A DNA stretch of 64,000 nt from Gracilaria gracilis (GCA_030374805.1 JARGSG010000037.1:186001-250000); one strand, 5' to 3'; positions 13,155 to 25,352 are shown, counted from the first letter of the stretch. Program-made: numbers and translations. Notes: generated from the sequence alone by a model not told the origin.

Positions 13155-13604
13155 TGACGGTTGTTATCAGCGACGACGCGAGGGATTAGAAACCTTACTA
13201 TGAAGACTGCATGCGATGTGCCGAGATGAATGATTCTCTTGTGATCCTTCCATTGACCATAGCTTGGTTGAGTTTGCGGTACATTTTTAAGTTTCGCTTC
13301 GTTAAAGCGTCGGCGAAGTTCTGTCTTCTGGGAATCCATTGCAATATCGATATCTCCTTGCTCTCAAAAGAGTCTCTTATGCGACAAACTGTGGCACGAA
13401 GGCGGTAGTCCTTCCCCTCGTGAAGTGTTGTCGTAGTTGAGTGCAGTAGTTTCGAGTCAACTGTGAGAATGAACGGGAGTGAGACCGCGGCTGTCTACAG
13501 CACTTTGAGCCTTTCTGCCACTAGAGATCCTCTGTCAGCGGACGTTGTTGCAGCTAGGATTTCAGCTCCAATAAAAGAGAATGAGACTCTCTGTTGCTTG
13601 TAGC

Positions 13605-14753
13605 TCAACCATTCAATGGGATGGAAAACACCAGAATCACCCCCGCAGGCACGAAAAGTCTTGAGATGCAGCATGTTTGGGCGTACGAGGAGCTTTCTTG
13701 GCTTGCATCTGAAAATGCAATGTAGGAAGGGTTTATCAAGGTTTTGGGTGAGCGGAAGGCTATCTGCGGAGAAAGTGACTTGATTTCTGTGAGCATCTTG
13801 TTGTCAGTATCCATATCTGCCACTTTCAAGTGTGCAAGTCGCTGTTGCAGGTGGCTTGCAGCGAATGATGCTTGTGGTAAGATACCATGTCCCAAGAAGT
13901 TGAGGGAACCTGTGAGTCCGAGAAAGATTTTCACTTCGCTAGCAGTACATTTGGATTCCTGTTCCTTCTTTCGCGACATGCTCAAAGGGATTGCTTCAAT
14001 GGAACCCAAGTATTCCTGCATGTTGACGGTAATAGTGCAATCAGCGTGTTGGTGGATGTAGAGGCGATTGTAGACTATTTCTCTTCCTAATACGAAGGAA
14101 CCTACTGTGAGGCGAGACGATAGTTGTTCATGGAACCGTTTGATCTCTCTCACATCTCCGGAAAGGATGAAGTCGTCAACAACTTTGGCTATGGCTAATG
14201 TGATTTGAGAGTCCTTTTCACGCTTGACGAAAAGTTGAGGGAGCCCCGGAACTTGGGTGATACCAATGGTCGCCATCCACTTTTCTACCGTCAGTTGCCA
14301 TAATCTTCCCGATTCGGTGATACCATAAACGGGTGCAGTGAGTTTCCAGCGCATTCTTGGCGAGGATGCCCAAGGAGGTGGAGGGTGGACGTATATTTCT
14401 CGAGGAAGCGTGACTGTTTGCAACTAGGCCCTTTTCACATCGATTAAGGCGACTGAGAAGCGGAGAATTGCGGCGAAGGAAAGGATAAGTCGAATAATCG
14501 GGAACTGCGCTGTCGCAGAGTCTTTGCGAACAGTATACTTCTCTTTGTTTTGGTTGCCGTGAGGCACTAATCGGCACTTCAACTTCCGTTTACCTTCCAG
14601 GTCATCTGTTTTCATCAGGAAGAAGTGATGAGAGCTGATGATGTTGCTCTGCGTAGAGATGGAATCGATGTCGATTTCCTCGTGTGCGTCCTTGTAATTA
14701 TCCAATTCGGCGCCGATGGCTTTGTCATCGATCCATCTCGGAGCGACCTCCAA
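13605..14753 (-). pseudogene. Copia reverse transcriptase and RNase H remnant
   Basis: Two overlapping minus-strand frames cover the polymerase. The N-terminal part (14424-14753) includes KCRLVPHGNQNKEKYT and ends FSVALIDVKRA, where the IDVK Asp matches the first catalytic Asp of copia reverse transcriptase. The C-terminal part (13605-14423) has VYGITESGRLW and then VVDDFILSG, which replaces the usual YVDD box. It is followed by GLTGSLNFLGHGILPQ and the RNase H start YIAFSDAS. A frame break and stop lie near 14423. These changes would abolish a normal polymerase. Confidence 0.8.
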
Positions 14754-14761
14754 TTGTTATT

Positions 14762-16275
14762 CTAATACTGTGTTTGTGCCCATGACTTGTTAGATTTCCC
14801 GGCGTACTTCTTGCTCTGAAGACTGTAAAACGTGACCAGATGTTGGAGTAGGAATGACAGTTGTTTTGCCAATATCTCTGTCTGCAAGGTCTTCGAGTGG
14901 AGTGGAGTTCGTGATGTCAAGATCCCTCCAGTTGGATGTTTTCGCGAGAAAAGATGTGAGAACTGTTGCTTCACGTCCAATGTTTTGGATCTTGACCTTT
15001 GAACGACTTTTGGCATGCGAAAAATGATTTCGAAGTGTTCCAAAGTGCTTGCTCGTCGAACAAGCTCTCTACTTCTTTGTTCGAGGATAAGTCAACTGCT
15101 TCCAAGTTGAGATCCACTGTACTATTTAGTACATCCACTGGTGGCGGTGGTGGTGGATCGTCTGGGAGTGGCTGTGCCTCAATTGGTATGAGAGGGTGCT
15201 TCTCTGCTGTACAAGGAACAATATCAAGGTCTAGAGCTTTTTCGTTGGCAAATGAATATGAATTCGGGAAGATGAAATGTCTGTCGTCGAGTTCTTGAAG
15301 CAGGGAGGAAGACGGAGCTTTTCGAATATCCTCGAACGCCGCTCTAATTGGTTTACCAGAGAGGTTGGAGTTTATAGAGAGAATTGCAAAGTGGGGATCT
15401 TTGTCGCGAACAAAAGCAACTTCCCACTTGCCCAACTTGGGGCCACGTTTGAAGAAGTATAACCTATCTCTTTGTGAGAGGTCTTGTAGTTGCAGTGTGA
15501 TTGGCGGTCCATCTTTTTGTAACAAACGAAGGGCTCTCCTCGCCTGTTGTTCCTTGTGGGCGATAATTGCTTGGTCAGAGAGCTGTGATTTGGGAAAGCC
15601 CGAAATCGATGGTGTGTACCCTCTTGCCATTTCAAAACTACTCAAGATTTTACTGCCATGCAGTATGTTGCTGAGATATGTCGGCCTTGAGATTATGTGG
15701 TCGGGGTCTTATTCTATTCTTTGACTGGTCTGGAAGAAGGCAACGTCTTTCCGAAGAAGTTGTGCGAAGTTTCGAATGACGGAGTTCTTCCGTTCTACAA
15801 CTCCCATCTTGTTGCGACGCCTTGCAGGCCAAGGGTCAAATGCTGTGCCGAAGTATCGAAGCTTGTTCCCCAGTTGGGTGTTGAAGAACTCAAAGTCAGC
15901 CGAGGGAAAGTTTGGTACTTCATGGATATTGATCCAAAGCTTCTCGAAGGATGTCGAGGCAATTTTCATATGTCGGGATTCAACGATGGATGTTACTGAG
16001 AAGCCTGTGGCAGTGTCAACGAAGTGAATGATTGGCGGCCTAGTGAGGTCAGGGATGAACAAGTAGTCGACCTGAACGTTCTAATTGAATTCGCGAAGAA
16101 TCTTGCCCAAGGATACTTTACGGGAGTTTTGGGGACAACCAGTTTGTTTCCAAGAGGTGTATTTCTGTACTTTTGCCGGGAGAGCTTGCGATAAAATAGG
16201 GTTCAGAACACCAAATCTTTCGCAGAGCCTGATAATATCGTCCAAATGGAGATGAGTGTATCCGTGGAGCTTCAT
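14762..16275 (-). pseudogene. Copia integrase remnant
   Basis: The zinc-binding segment reads HLHLDDIIRLCERFGVL with a later T-x-C-P motif (16081-16275). The DDE core (15709-16062) has HFVDTATGFS, FPSADFEFFNT and GVVERKNSVIR, corresponding to the Asp, Asp and Glu regions. The C-terminal region (14971-15645) has GPKLGKWEVAFV and a Pro-rich linker (DDPPPPPP). Stops and frame changes divide the three parts. The order upstream of reverse transcriptase supports the Ty1/copia assignment. Confidence 0.75.
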
Positions 16276-16294
16276 TGCGAATCTCTCCGCCGTT

Positions 16295-16879
16295 TTACCG
16301 CCCTTTAACTTTCTGCCCGGAGAACTTCTGGACGAGAATCTTGATGTGAGAGATATCTGTGCAACAAAGAACGACTGGAATGATTTTGGTTTTGGATGGA
16401 ACGACGAGGAGGTACGTCCAAACAGCTTCGGGATCGTGTGGAGTGGTTTTCTCAGTGTACGTTTCTAACGAAAGCTCTTTAGTCGAGAGACATTGTACCC
16501 CGGGAGGGATGATTATAAGGTTCTCTGGTCCAAGCTGGTATGACTTGTGGGAGATTTCGTTTCCTAAAAGTAGAAAACCGTGTCCCTCAGTGACGTAGAA
16601 GGGAATGGAAGCATGGGTGCCAAACATATCAATGATTGGAAGGCGCCAAATGCCATTAACGTCGCTAGTCTCACTGCATTCCTTGCCGTAACTGTGTACA
16701 AACTGGTCACAATCCAGCTGAGAAATTGTGAGCGGTATACCGAGTGAGTCACATAGGCGTCTGGCAGTTTCCTTCCCACCCACGATTTGCGGGCAACCTG
16801 GATCGATTGTGGGATTCGGATCCTGTTCCCCCGTGACAACGTCAGAGCGAGCTCCGGAAGAGGCAACTAGGCTGTTCAC
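16295..16879 (-). pseudogene. Copia aspartic protease remnant
   Basis: The minus-strand frame reads TIDPGCPQIVGGKETARRL. In copia proteases the equivalent site is D-S/T-G-A/C, so here the second residue is Pro. Later GFLLLGNEI fits the hydrophobic-hydrophobic-Gly flap and helix block. In a live element it would cut the gag-pol polyprotein. The frame is bounded by stops on both sides. Confidence 0.6.
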
Positions 16880-16979
16880 CTTTAGTTTCTTCCGAAGCGG
16901 GGACGAAGAAACGCTAAATCCTCCTCCCTCTTGTTGTTTTCACGGTTCCTGCCTAACTTTCGTTCTTGCTTAAGCTTCT

Positions 16980-17941
16980 TAGTCAGAAGAAAAAGGATTC
17001 ACATTCATAAGAGCCTCTTTTATGCCCTAGAAGACCACAGCCGAAGCACTGAACATTTTCTCGGGTTTTTTGTTTGCGGTTCTTCTCCGAGATTAGGCGA
17101 GTGCTCTGCGGGGATTTCTTGAACGTTTGTGACTTTTTCTTCTGGGATTATGGTCGGGACTGACCTTGTATCCCAGAGTGGGCCTCTGGCTTTTAGCTTG
17201 CCAGGAAAGTAGTCACTTTTCGATCAACCATTGAATCCAATTGTTTCTTGGATACATGAGTATTTTGCTGATGGGGCGCTGCCTGAGTAAGGTTGCGCAG
17301 AACCAGTACGGCATCATCGAGATTCAGGTGGAGGTGTTTCTGATCTGCTAGAAACAGATTTGCAACAGATAAAGTGCTCTGGGAAGTGCCTCTCGTTCCC
17401 TTTGAAGCTTTCAATGTCGACGACACTTGGCAGATGAAAAGAATGCAATCCGATCGGAACTTTCGAAGAGTTTTTGCATGATTAGTGACATCTTTCTGAG
17501 AGGCATTATCTTGTTCTGCTCAAGATTGGCAAGCTTATTGAGGTTCTCTTAAATCTGCTCGAAGGATTTCCTCGGTACTAAGACTGAGACAGATTCTTTT
17601 TCCTTCTAAGAGCGAGCCTCAGCATGCGTGATCAGTTCCACGATGGCATTTATGAGAGTACCACCGTACAGATTTACATTGTTGAGAAGAGTTACGGCAA
17701 GAACCTCTCGGATTAGCAAGGAGGAAAAAGAATTGGCGTGAAGAAGATGATTGGAGGCCAAATCTTGAAAGCGAGAAAAGAAGACAAGGAGATCTTTATT
17801 AGACTTAGCATGGCAGGATGTGGCCTTCTGAAATGAGTTTATGAGCCGAGATACCATAGCGATTGTAGAGTCAACAGCAAACGCATTGAAAATGTGTCGA
17901 ACTGCTTTGAAGGGGGCACTAGTTTGCAGATAATTGATCAA
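16980..17941 (-). pseudogene. Copia gag remnant with zinc knuckle
   Basis: Minus-strand pieces at 17606-17941 and 17193-17426 look like the helical UBN2-type gag, for example LINSFQKATSCHAKSNKDLL followed by a LVFFSRFQDLASNHL block. Around 17020-17055 another minus-strand frame reads QCFGCGLLGHKRGSYEC, a CX2CX4HX4C zinc knuckle. Stops between the parts show decay. Confidence 0.65.
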
Positions 17942-18190
17942 GCTTTTTTATTGCACTTCATCGATAATGGTTTGCTAGTCTATGGGAAACACACGGTTAT
18001 TCAAACCTTGACCAAATAACTGGAGCAATTATTTGTAAGTTCGATTACTGTCTTCTTTATCAGCAGCTTTGATTATATCAATTCATCATCTATCCTTTTT
18101 CTGGAAAATTAAGTATATCGTAGTCAGGAGCAAAGATTGTAGAATCTGTAAGATTGCAGTTTTTTGAGCTTTAACTTTTAAGCATACAAC

Positions 18191-18441
18191 TGTAGCAGCA
18201 GTGGACCAAAGACGGCGAGAAAGAAAGATAAGGATTGCAGAGAGGGTGTTGGCACTGCGTAGCGGCAGAGCGTAAGCAATTTAGGAGGCGTGGTCTTCGC
18301 TCGAAATCGTCTAACAGGCACTAATGGAGATGTATTTGCGCTACTCTGCGGTCGTGTTCCTTGCGAGCTCGGAGCACAATATTTATTGTCTTGTCTCGAT
18401 CTGGCCTAGAGACAGCTGCGACCTATTAAAATAATCCCACA
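18191..18441 (-). repeat. 5' LTR of the copia element
   Basis: The same length as the other LTR (251 bp) and colinear with it. On the coding (minus) strand this is the promoter-bearing LTR. The sequence following it in the element reads GTTGTATGCTTAAAAG, which is not the usual initiator-Met primer-binding site, so the primer tRNA is unknown. Confidence 0.85.
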
Positions 18442-18705
18442 CAGATACTACGTGTACATGACTTTAGAGATGCTCTAAGGGTGGTCTCCTCTTCATATCG
18501 GAGCTGGTTTGGAGTTATTCTGTGACACCGTTACGGAGATAGATCCAGTTTTGTGAATCTGGCCAGGAATTTTTTGGCTCCTTGTCGATTTATGGTTCGG
18601 CCATAGATAGTGTTTATGCGCCAGCATTTCGCTAGACTAGAACTCCCCACAATTCCGCCCACGTGTTGCACGTGCGCAAGCGTAAGAGCATGCGCACGCG
18701 CACAC

Positions 18706-18958
18706 GGCGGTGGGCGAGAGTACACGGCGTATCGTATGTATAGAATAGATTGAATTGCAGTAAATTAGAGGGCAGGGACCCAACTGGATGCACTTTCCGC
18801 GCACCGTGGTACCTATCTCAAAGTGGGCATGCGCCCGGATTTGCGGGGCGAATCAGAGCTCTCCATTCACGTTCTCCCCCAATCCTCTCCAAGGGACCCA
18901 ACCCAGGCCACCTTTCTACTAATGATAACTCGCCAAGTACAAAGGCTTTCGCGGCCAG
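18706..18958 (+). repeat. Left terminal inverted repeat of the MULE
   Basis: Near-identical reverse complement of 24864-25116. Shared blocks include GGCAGGGACCCAACTGGATG and CTACTAATGATAACTCGCC. The inner end is GCGGCCA and the outer end GGCGGTGGGCGAGAG. Confidence 0.9.
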
Positions 18959-19582
18959 AACTGAAACATTTTTGATTTTGAGCAAAAATAAACAACTTTT
19001 CGTCGGCGCATGATCTATCCGAGAGAGATCAATGTTCTTGATCATATATCCGAACCAATGACCGTGCTATCATTATTGCATTCATTCACGCATCTAGTTT
19101 TCCTCTTGTCCTCATTGGCTTCTTCTAACTGGTGTATTCCTCAATCTCATCCTGCATATTTGCCAGTTGCTATGGCAACGTGCAGAAAACGTAATGGTAA
19201 GCCTTTTCTCACAAACCCTCATTACTCTCACGTTATTCAGGAGTCTAATGATTAACTTGCATGTTTATGTACGCCTTTTGAAGACAAAGATGCTCGCGTA
19301 TCCTCCATTTGTAGACAGTTCTACAAAGACCTTACGGCATATGCACGCTTAAACCTCACAGAAGGAACAAATCGATTTTCACTTGTGCATAAGCATGTGT
19401 ACAGTATAGTTTCAGCGGAAGAATCTCAACCATTTCCGGTCTCTTTTGTTCATAGCTCGAAAGCAAAATCATACTTCTGTAGTGATTTGATTACCGCTAC
19501 CTTAATGGACATGAAACCGAAAGAAGGCGTTTGTATATGTCCATGCGATACGGGTGTGTCTCTTACAGGGCATGCAAACTGA

Positions 19583-20512
19583 ATGAAGTCAACCTTTCTC
19601 TCTCCATCTGAAGTCGAAACCTCCATTTTGAAACCGCTTGCGAAATCCTTCACGAAGAATGAAACGGGCAGCGCATGCGAAGTTCGCACGGTAATTGTCT
19701 CGATCAATGTTGCCAATGAGCATTGGGGAGTTCTTGTAGGGAAAAGATTCTAGGGAGGGACGAAGAGCGAGAAACCGTTCGTCTATTTTGGAGACAGTCT
19801 CGGTTGGGAATGCCCCGCACACGTTATGGCTCTCTTCAAAAGAGTTTTTGAGCTCTGAATCTTAAGGAGTAGATTTGCAGCTACGCAGTCTACTAAGAAC
19901 TTTATGTTGAACGTCAAGAAATACGGTAGGCAAAATGATGGATACAGTTGCGGCGCATATGTGATTTTATTAGCATCCGAATATGCTTCAGACTGTGGCT
20001 TTGCCTCACGAGGTGCGTACTCAAAGGGCTATAAGGCATCTTTATGTGAGTTGTATAGATGGATGGCGATACGTAGTCGTGTCGTACAGATTCTTTTAGC
20101 GGCTGATTTCTACGCCACCGATGAAGTTTCTGAGTTCATGGTACAAGAAAACCGGCTTAATAACCGTACCATCATGTTTCAAACTCGCAAGGAATGGCAG
20201 TGCCGATTGAAGAAAGTTGGAAGTTCGGTTCTTGAACGGGATGACATGAAGATCAAGAACCGGACCCAGATCTTTAAGGCTCTTAGAGCCGATATATTAA
20301 CAGCAGAGTCATACCAAAACTGCCCAGCTCCTGGAGTGAAAGTGGAGGTTGCAGTGGATATTGCTCCGGGGTTCTTAAAGTCGAGTGATAGTAAGAACCT
20401 CGCAGACAGAGAGGATGACGATGATGATTTCGAAGAGGTTCTGGACCGTAGAAGGATACTGGAAATTCGCGAACGGAAAGCCAGAAAAAGGGAGCGTGAA
20501 GAGAAAGCTTGA
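19583..20512 (+). pseudogene. Ulp1/SENP-type (C48) cysteine protease of the MULE
   Basis: In one frame the catalytic series of a SUMO-protease fold is visible. His is in NVANEHWGVLVG (about 19707-19742), Asp in VYFGDSLGW (about 19779-19805), and the oxyanion Gln and nucleophile Cys in RQNDGYSCGAYVILL (about 19927-19971). Two in-frame stops (TAG near 19752, TGA near 19857) break the frame before the Cys block. The C-terminal part (202 codons from 19904) ends in an acidic run, DDDDDFEE, and a highly charged RKAREKR-like helix. Upstream plus-strand frames (19385-19582) may hold the start. In MULEs this protease is encoded next to the transposase; its role in transposition is not established. Confidence 0.75.
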
Positions 20513-21496
20513 AAGAGGGTGTCGCAATTGAACGCATTCCTACCTCCCATACCTGTATCCAGACCACCACGAGTAATACGGTTCGAAGACAGCTTCAATG
20601 TAGTCGATGCGCTCCTGAAAGACCTTTTACTGTCAGTGGTAGGAAATATACGCGGGACGAACCGCTTGTATCGCGCGTGTGCAGTGGAGATCGACTGCTC
20701 AGGGATGTCAATGCAGAGTGTGCTACACAAAAGACATCCACCCAGAGGAACATCGAAGGCAGCGAAAATCGTGCAGTGGCAAGAGATGGGTTGTCGCAAT
20801 TGGGTGCAAATGGCAATAGTGAGGAGGGAGTGGTGTTTAAGGGAAAGGTGAAAGATTTGAATGCTTTTCTGTGCTCCATTGCCGGTACGCGGGGACACCT
20901 ATATACAATGCACCACTGCAGATTAGTGCGGAGGCACATCAAGCGGAATAAGCGTCTAGTTACTGGGAGACTACGATGCTTGAAGCATAAGGCACCAACG
21001 CGGTGTTTGTCAAGTGTGAACTACAACTTCGAGCGTGGCCACGTGGTAGTGATCAATGGAGCGCTATCGCAGACTTCCATCACACACACAAACCATTTGA
21101 AGTAGCGAAAGGTCTTATTCATGAACGTTGTCAAGCTTTTCAGAACTCCATGCAAGTTCACTTCCATGAGTGGAGAAGGGAATATGAGAAGAGACGCCAA
21201 CGTGGTGAGAAGGATATCGAAATAGACTGGGAAGGATTGCGCGCATTGATTGCTCCAAAGGCGAACTGCTCATCAAATTCGGAGCCTTCAGGCTCTGGTG
21301 TAATGGATACCTTTAAGGGAAGTACATCACGGCCTGTGAGTCATCATAAAGAATTCTCCCTTCTACTCCTCCTGGTTCCGTATTGGCTCTCGAGACAACC
21401 CGCGGATATGACACTAGCGCTATCCGTGCGGCGATTGGGGATAACTAAAGAGGTCTAGCCCCATCCGTCCAGTTTGAACGAGTCCAGGAAGATGCT
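20513..21496 (+). other. Unassigned internal MULE region
   Basis: Overlapping plus-strand frames (20509-21105 and 21003-21458) show no family motif. One piece, FEVAKGLIHERCQAFQNSM, is helix-rich and could be the tail of the Ulp1 protein or an N-terminal extension of the transposase in a broken frame. Confidence 0.35.
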
Positions 21497-24400
21497 GTGA
21501 TCGTTGGCATAGACGACGTTGCTGGGAAGAGATCGGATCCAGGCGGAGTAGGAGACGTGAGAGAATTTGAAACTCTAAACGTAGGAGACGTAGTGGGGAC
21601 AGGTAATCTAAAAAGAGATAAATGTTCGAAGACGTCTTTGCTGTCTTTACAAACCTCGTTTAATTCTTCTGACCTTACGTTTCGTTCTGAAGAGAAAGGC
21701 GCCATTTCATCCATCATGACGATTACATCAGAGGAGGAACTGATGACAGAAATGGATGCTGGAAAAGGAGAGGGAACCCTACAAGACATAGAGCCTGATC
21801 TCATCGACAGGTTTTTGATCCTAGGGGATGATGAGGAGGTCCCAATTGATCTTTTCCAGGTCCCTGAGTCCGCTAAACGCGCTGTCAGTGCTGAAGTGAA
21901 ACGAGAGGGAGCAGATTCTGTAGATACATTGCCTGAAACGCAGAATGCAATCATTGCTGAGGACAAGGAGCACATTGAGGATTGTTTTAGAGCCGCAGTA
22001 TTAGCGTACTTTCAAGGGTTGGGCTTGAATGCACCAGGCCATGAAGTAATGAAGGAAGTACAGCACATTGCAGATTGCATGGGCTACTATCTGTACACCA
22101 GGACGTCGGTGTATATTGGTGATAAGAAAGAGATGGAAGCCAAGTATGGAGTCGCCGGGGACCGTCGGGTTCTACAGAAAAGCATCTTGAAGTGTGAAAA
22201 GTACAGGGATAGAGCGTCCAAGCGATGCTACTTTTCGATGACGCTTAAAACAATCGCTTCAGATGGAAATGTTGGTGGGAGGTCTTATGTTGCAGACTTC
22301 ACGGGAGCCAGGCACAACCATAACCCGGCTGAGAGCTGTGGTGTCAAACGATTGGCTCCCAAAATGCGAGCCGAAGCTGTACATATGAGGAACAATTTAC
22401 AAATGTCCCTCTGAGATGTGATGAGATACTTAGAAGATAAGTACAAAAAGGTCATCAATCCCAATTCTGCAAGGAAGCAGATTGGGTACGCCGGGTCAAT
22501 TAGCAACCCAAAGGACCTTGAATGTCTCAGGCTTTGCGAGGCTCTCGTCGCCTTAAACAAAGAAGATGAGAGAAACAAGTTCTGCTTTACTTGTGATAAA
22601 TCAGGAAGAATGATGTCAGCCTGTTGGTCGTTCAAGGAGTGGCTACGTGACTATGAGGAACACGGAATAGTTCCTGGAATCTCGATCGACTGCAAGGCTG
22701 TTGCGAACCGTTTCGGATATCTATTGTTTACGATAAATGGAAGGTCTAACGACGGCCCGTCGGGGTTCACCCTAACTTTCTTCATGGGTTTCATTTCCGG
22801 AGAATCGAAAGAGGACTTTGTATAGGTTCTGTCGCAGTTCAAGTCCTTCATTCCTCTCTCTCCGGCAATGATAACGATGGATCAGTCCGCGGCCTGCATT
22901 AACGCCACAGAGAAGGTTTTGAACACATCCTTCATCTCTTTGGATGAATGGCATCTGAATCAAAACCAGATGAAAAACGTCGCGGCTTGGTGTGGCAATA
23001 TAAAACGAAGTTCATGGTGCGATGCCATGTCACGGGACCTCTTCATATTAAGAAAATCGAGGAATGTCTCGGGCTTTATTGAAAGACGCAACATGTTCGG
23101 AGATACCTACTTTCGTAACTTCAATGAACAAACCCCGATATGGTTCAAGTTCTTGTATCATCACAAACCACAACTGCTAGTAGCTTACTTTCGAGAGGCC
23201 GCAGTACCACGGAGGTACTTGTTCCAAGGTACGGGGTATACGGAAGCATTAAACTCCGGATACCGGGCGTACATTCTCACAAAGAGGGTTCCATTTTCCA
23301 AGATCCCTCAAGAGCTTCGCCACGTGACTAAGAAGAGAAGTACTGAAAGGAAGGCCTCAGAACTAAGATCCCTTACGCCGTTGAGCTCTAAGTTTCGCTC
23401 TATTCGTGACTGTAATCTCCCCCTTCCCCCTCCAGTTCTTGATCACATGATCAGTGCACATAGAAGTTATGCTCTGATCAAGTTCAAAGCCTTAAGTATC
23501 ATGCCTTCCAAAACCTACGCTGTACTGAAGGCGTCGCTCGTCGATTTTGACCCCAACGACTGGCCTGAGCTTGACAAAGATGGGAGCGACACCAATGTGA
23601 GCTATGTCGCACAGATTGCTCTTTTTGACCTGCTGGGGCGAAAGCCACTCACATCTCCTGAAACCGATACAACCGGATTAAATGCATCTCCAACGATGCA
23701 GCCTCTGCCATCATCGCATCCTTTTCCATCTGCAGTGTCCCATTCGCCGGCTGCCCCATTAAGTGTTATCTTCGTAATGAAAGTAGTCGGTACTGGAAAG
23801 AACGCAGTTCGGAGTCTCCAAGTTCGCTGCAGCTGCAGAGAAAGAAGTTAGTATGAGGTTTCCATGCAGAAATATCGTGAAATGTGCGATGGTGTACCAG
23901 GAAGAAGTTTTGCGTCAACCACGATTCACATGCGTCCTATCGGAGTATATAAATCTTGACGCATTGTTCGATACTTACTGGAAAAGAGGAGGACAGGATT
24001 GGGATCTGTTGCACATCTCACAGCCGCGCAAAGCAGCTGGAGTTTTTGACCGTTTTATGGGGCGATCAGAGACAAACCCTGAAAGCGAAGATGAATGTGA
24101 TGCTGAAGACATTTCAGCGCTGGTTACCAACACTGTAGATGGAGAGATCCATAACTACCTTAAGTACTCCCAAGGAAAGGTTATATACGACCATCTAAAT
24201 CGGCTAGCGGCTGGTATTTGTAGCAGCGCACTGCAAAGAGTATTCGGCGTATTGCAGAGTATAAAACATGTTCTATGAATTGGGATGCTTTCACCAATGT
24301 CTTTGCGCGAGAGTTCAGAAGTACTTTCATCCCGCGCTCCAACGCATACCGTATTCGACCAGCATTCTGCTGAAGAATTTGACTTCACCAAAATTCAGGC

Positions 24401-24611
24401 GCCTAATTTTGCTTAAATGAGGCCACAGAAGCGAAAAAGCTTCAATGTGCAATTTACGCGTAAGAAGAACCGTTTTCAAGACTCCCACGGGCCGAAATCT
24501 ACTGAAGTATCTTCTCAAGAAACAAATAGTCAATCCATGCCAAGTAGGGAAGACATTGTCGAGGCTCAGAAAAAAGTCATACATATAATAGAAAGTGTTC
24601 TCCAAAAATAA
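21497..24611 (+). pseudogene. MULE transposase
   Basis: A single frame from 21497 to 23851 is broken by stops at 22412-22414 and 22823-22825, then shifts near 23852 and continues to about 24611. N-terminal: an acidic leader, then a FAR1/FLYWCH-like segment with ASKRCYFSMTLK and GARHNHNPAE (about 22200-22330). Core: ISIDCKAVANRFGYLLFTIN with the first Asp, GFISGESKEDFV, then AMITMDQSAACINATEKV with the second Asp and a SLDEWHLNQN block. C-terminal: VRCSCRERS and, after the frameshift, RFPCRNIVKC, which together make a SWIM zinc finger (CxC...PCxN/H). A Lys-rich tail follows after a further stop. The enzyme would cut and join the element ends in the nucleus; this copy cannot encode it intact. 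Confidence 0.85.
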
Positions 24612-24863
24612 ATAACGTTGTCAGATGTGATAAATGTTAAGCATTACGTTTTGCTTTTGGTGTGAAAAAACATCCCAATCAAACAAGAGTTACGAGGGCG
24701 GTCATCAAGAAGGCATGTAGGCTATTTTTTTACTCCATGATCATTGGTGAATAATGGGATAAATATGATGCTGTGGAAGAAGGTCAACCTGTCGATCTTT
24801 CCATTGTTTCATATCCCGCGCCAAATTTTACATGGTGAGCTGTATCGAATAGCGCGCCAAATT

Positions 24864-25116
24864 TGGCCGCGAAAGCTTTTGTACTTGGCGAGTTATCATT
24901 AGTAGAAAGGTGGCCTGGGTTGGGTCCCTTGGAGAGGATTGGGGGAGAACGTGAATGGAGAGCTCTGATTCGCCCCCGCAAATCCGGGCGCATGCTCACT
25001 TTGAGATGGGTACCACGGTGCGCGGAAAGTGCATCCAGTTGGGTCCCTGCCCTCTAATTTGCTGCAATTCAATCTATTCTACACATACGATACGCCGTGT
25101 ATTCTCGCCCACCGCC
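24864..25116 (-). repeat. Right terminal inverted repeat of the MULE
   Basis: Reverse-complement partner of 18706-18958, with only scattered differences such as GTATTCTCGCCC against GTACTCTCGCCC. Confidence 0.9.
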
Positions 25117-25142
25117 CGCCCACACACATGTCCGCCTGTAGA

Positions 25143-25178
25143 TGTGTACGCGTGTACGCGTGTACGCGTGTACGCGTA
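25143..25178 (+). repeat. 8-bp tandem repeat (GTGTACGC)n
   Basis: About four copies of an alternating purine-pyrimidine unit lie just outside the MULE right end. The left outside flank also has alternating GCGCACGCGCACAC. Such tracts can adopt Z-DNA. Confidence 0.8.
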
Positions 25179-25287
25179 CCCACATGCGCCGTCTTTATCA
25201 TCACAAAATCGCAAAAATCGCGCGCACCAAAAGGCTCCCCACGTCTCTCTCCCGCCCTCGTTGCCTCCCCCCACCCCGATCTTGTCA

Positions 25288-25352
25288 ACGAAGGTAATGA
25301 TTGTCGAGCGGGGCATTCATGAGTGCCCCGCTGGACAATGTGCTCACCTTCG
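25288..25352. repeat. Imperfect palindrome, about 65 bp
   Basis: Inner arms ATTGTCGAGCGGGGCATTCA and GAGTGCCCCGCTGGACAAT pair almost perfectly. Outer arms CGAAGGT and ACCTTCG pair again after small internal loops. It lies between the MULE and the CBM20 promoter. Confidence 0.7.

Larger units (their letters stand above)
11573..18441 (-). mobile_element. Degenerate Ty1/copia-type LTR retrotransposon
   Basis: Two similar 251-bp LTRs (11573-11823 and 18191-18441) bound a minus-strand series in the order gag, protease, integrase, reverse transcriptase, RNase H. Integrase before reverse transcriptase defines Ty1/copia. On the minus strand the LTR begins TGTGGG and ends GCTACA. A run of eight G residues directly before the 3' LTR (plus-strand C run at 11824-11831) is a good polypurine tract. 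Flanking 5-mers are catat (left) and cagat (right), a 4 of 5 match to a target duplication. LTR divergence plus many frameshifts and stops show an old, inactive copy. The roughly 1.8 kb between RNase H and the 3' LTR is longer than usual and holds an ORF on the opposite strand. Confidence 0.85.
18697..25125 (+). mobile_element. Mutator-like element (MULE) with transposase and Ulp1 protease
   Basis: Long inverted repeats (18706-18958 and 24864-25116, 253 bp each) enclose a MULE transposase and a Ulp1-type cysteine protease, both on the plus strand. The 9 bp outside the repeats are cgcgcacac (18697-18705) and cgcccacac (25117-25125), an 8 of 9 match and the target duplication length typical of MULEs. 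Ulp1 capture by MULEs is known in plants (Kaonashi-type elements). Both genes carry in-frame stops and at least one frameshift, so this copy is not autonomous, but the inverted repeats remain highly similar. That suggests a fairly recent insertion or cross-mobilisation by a relative. Confidence 0.85.
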
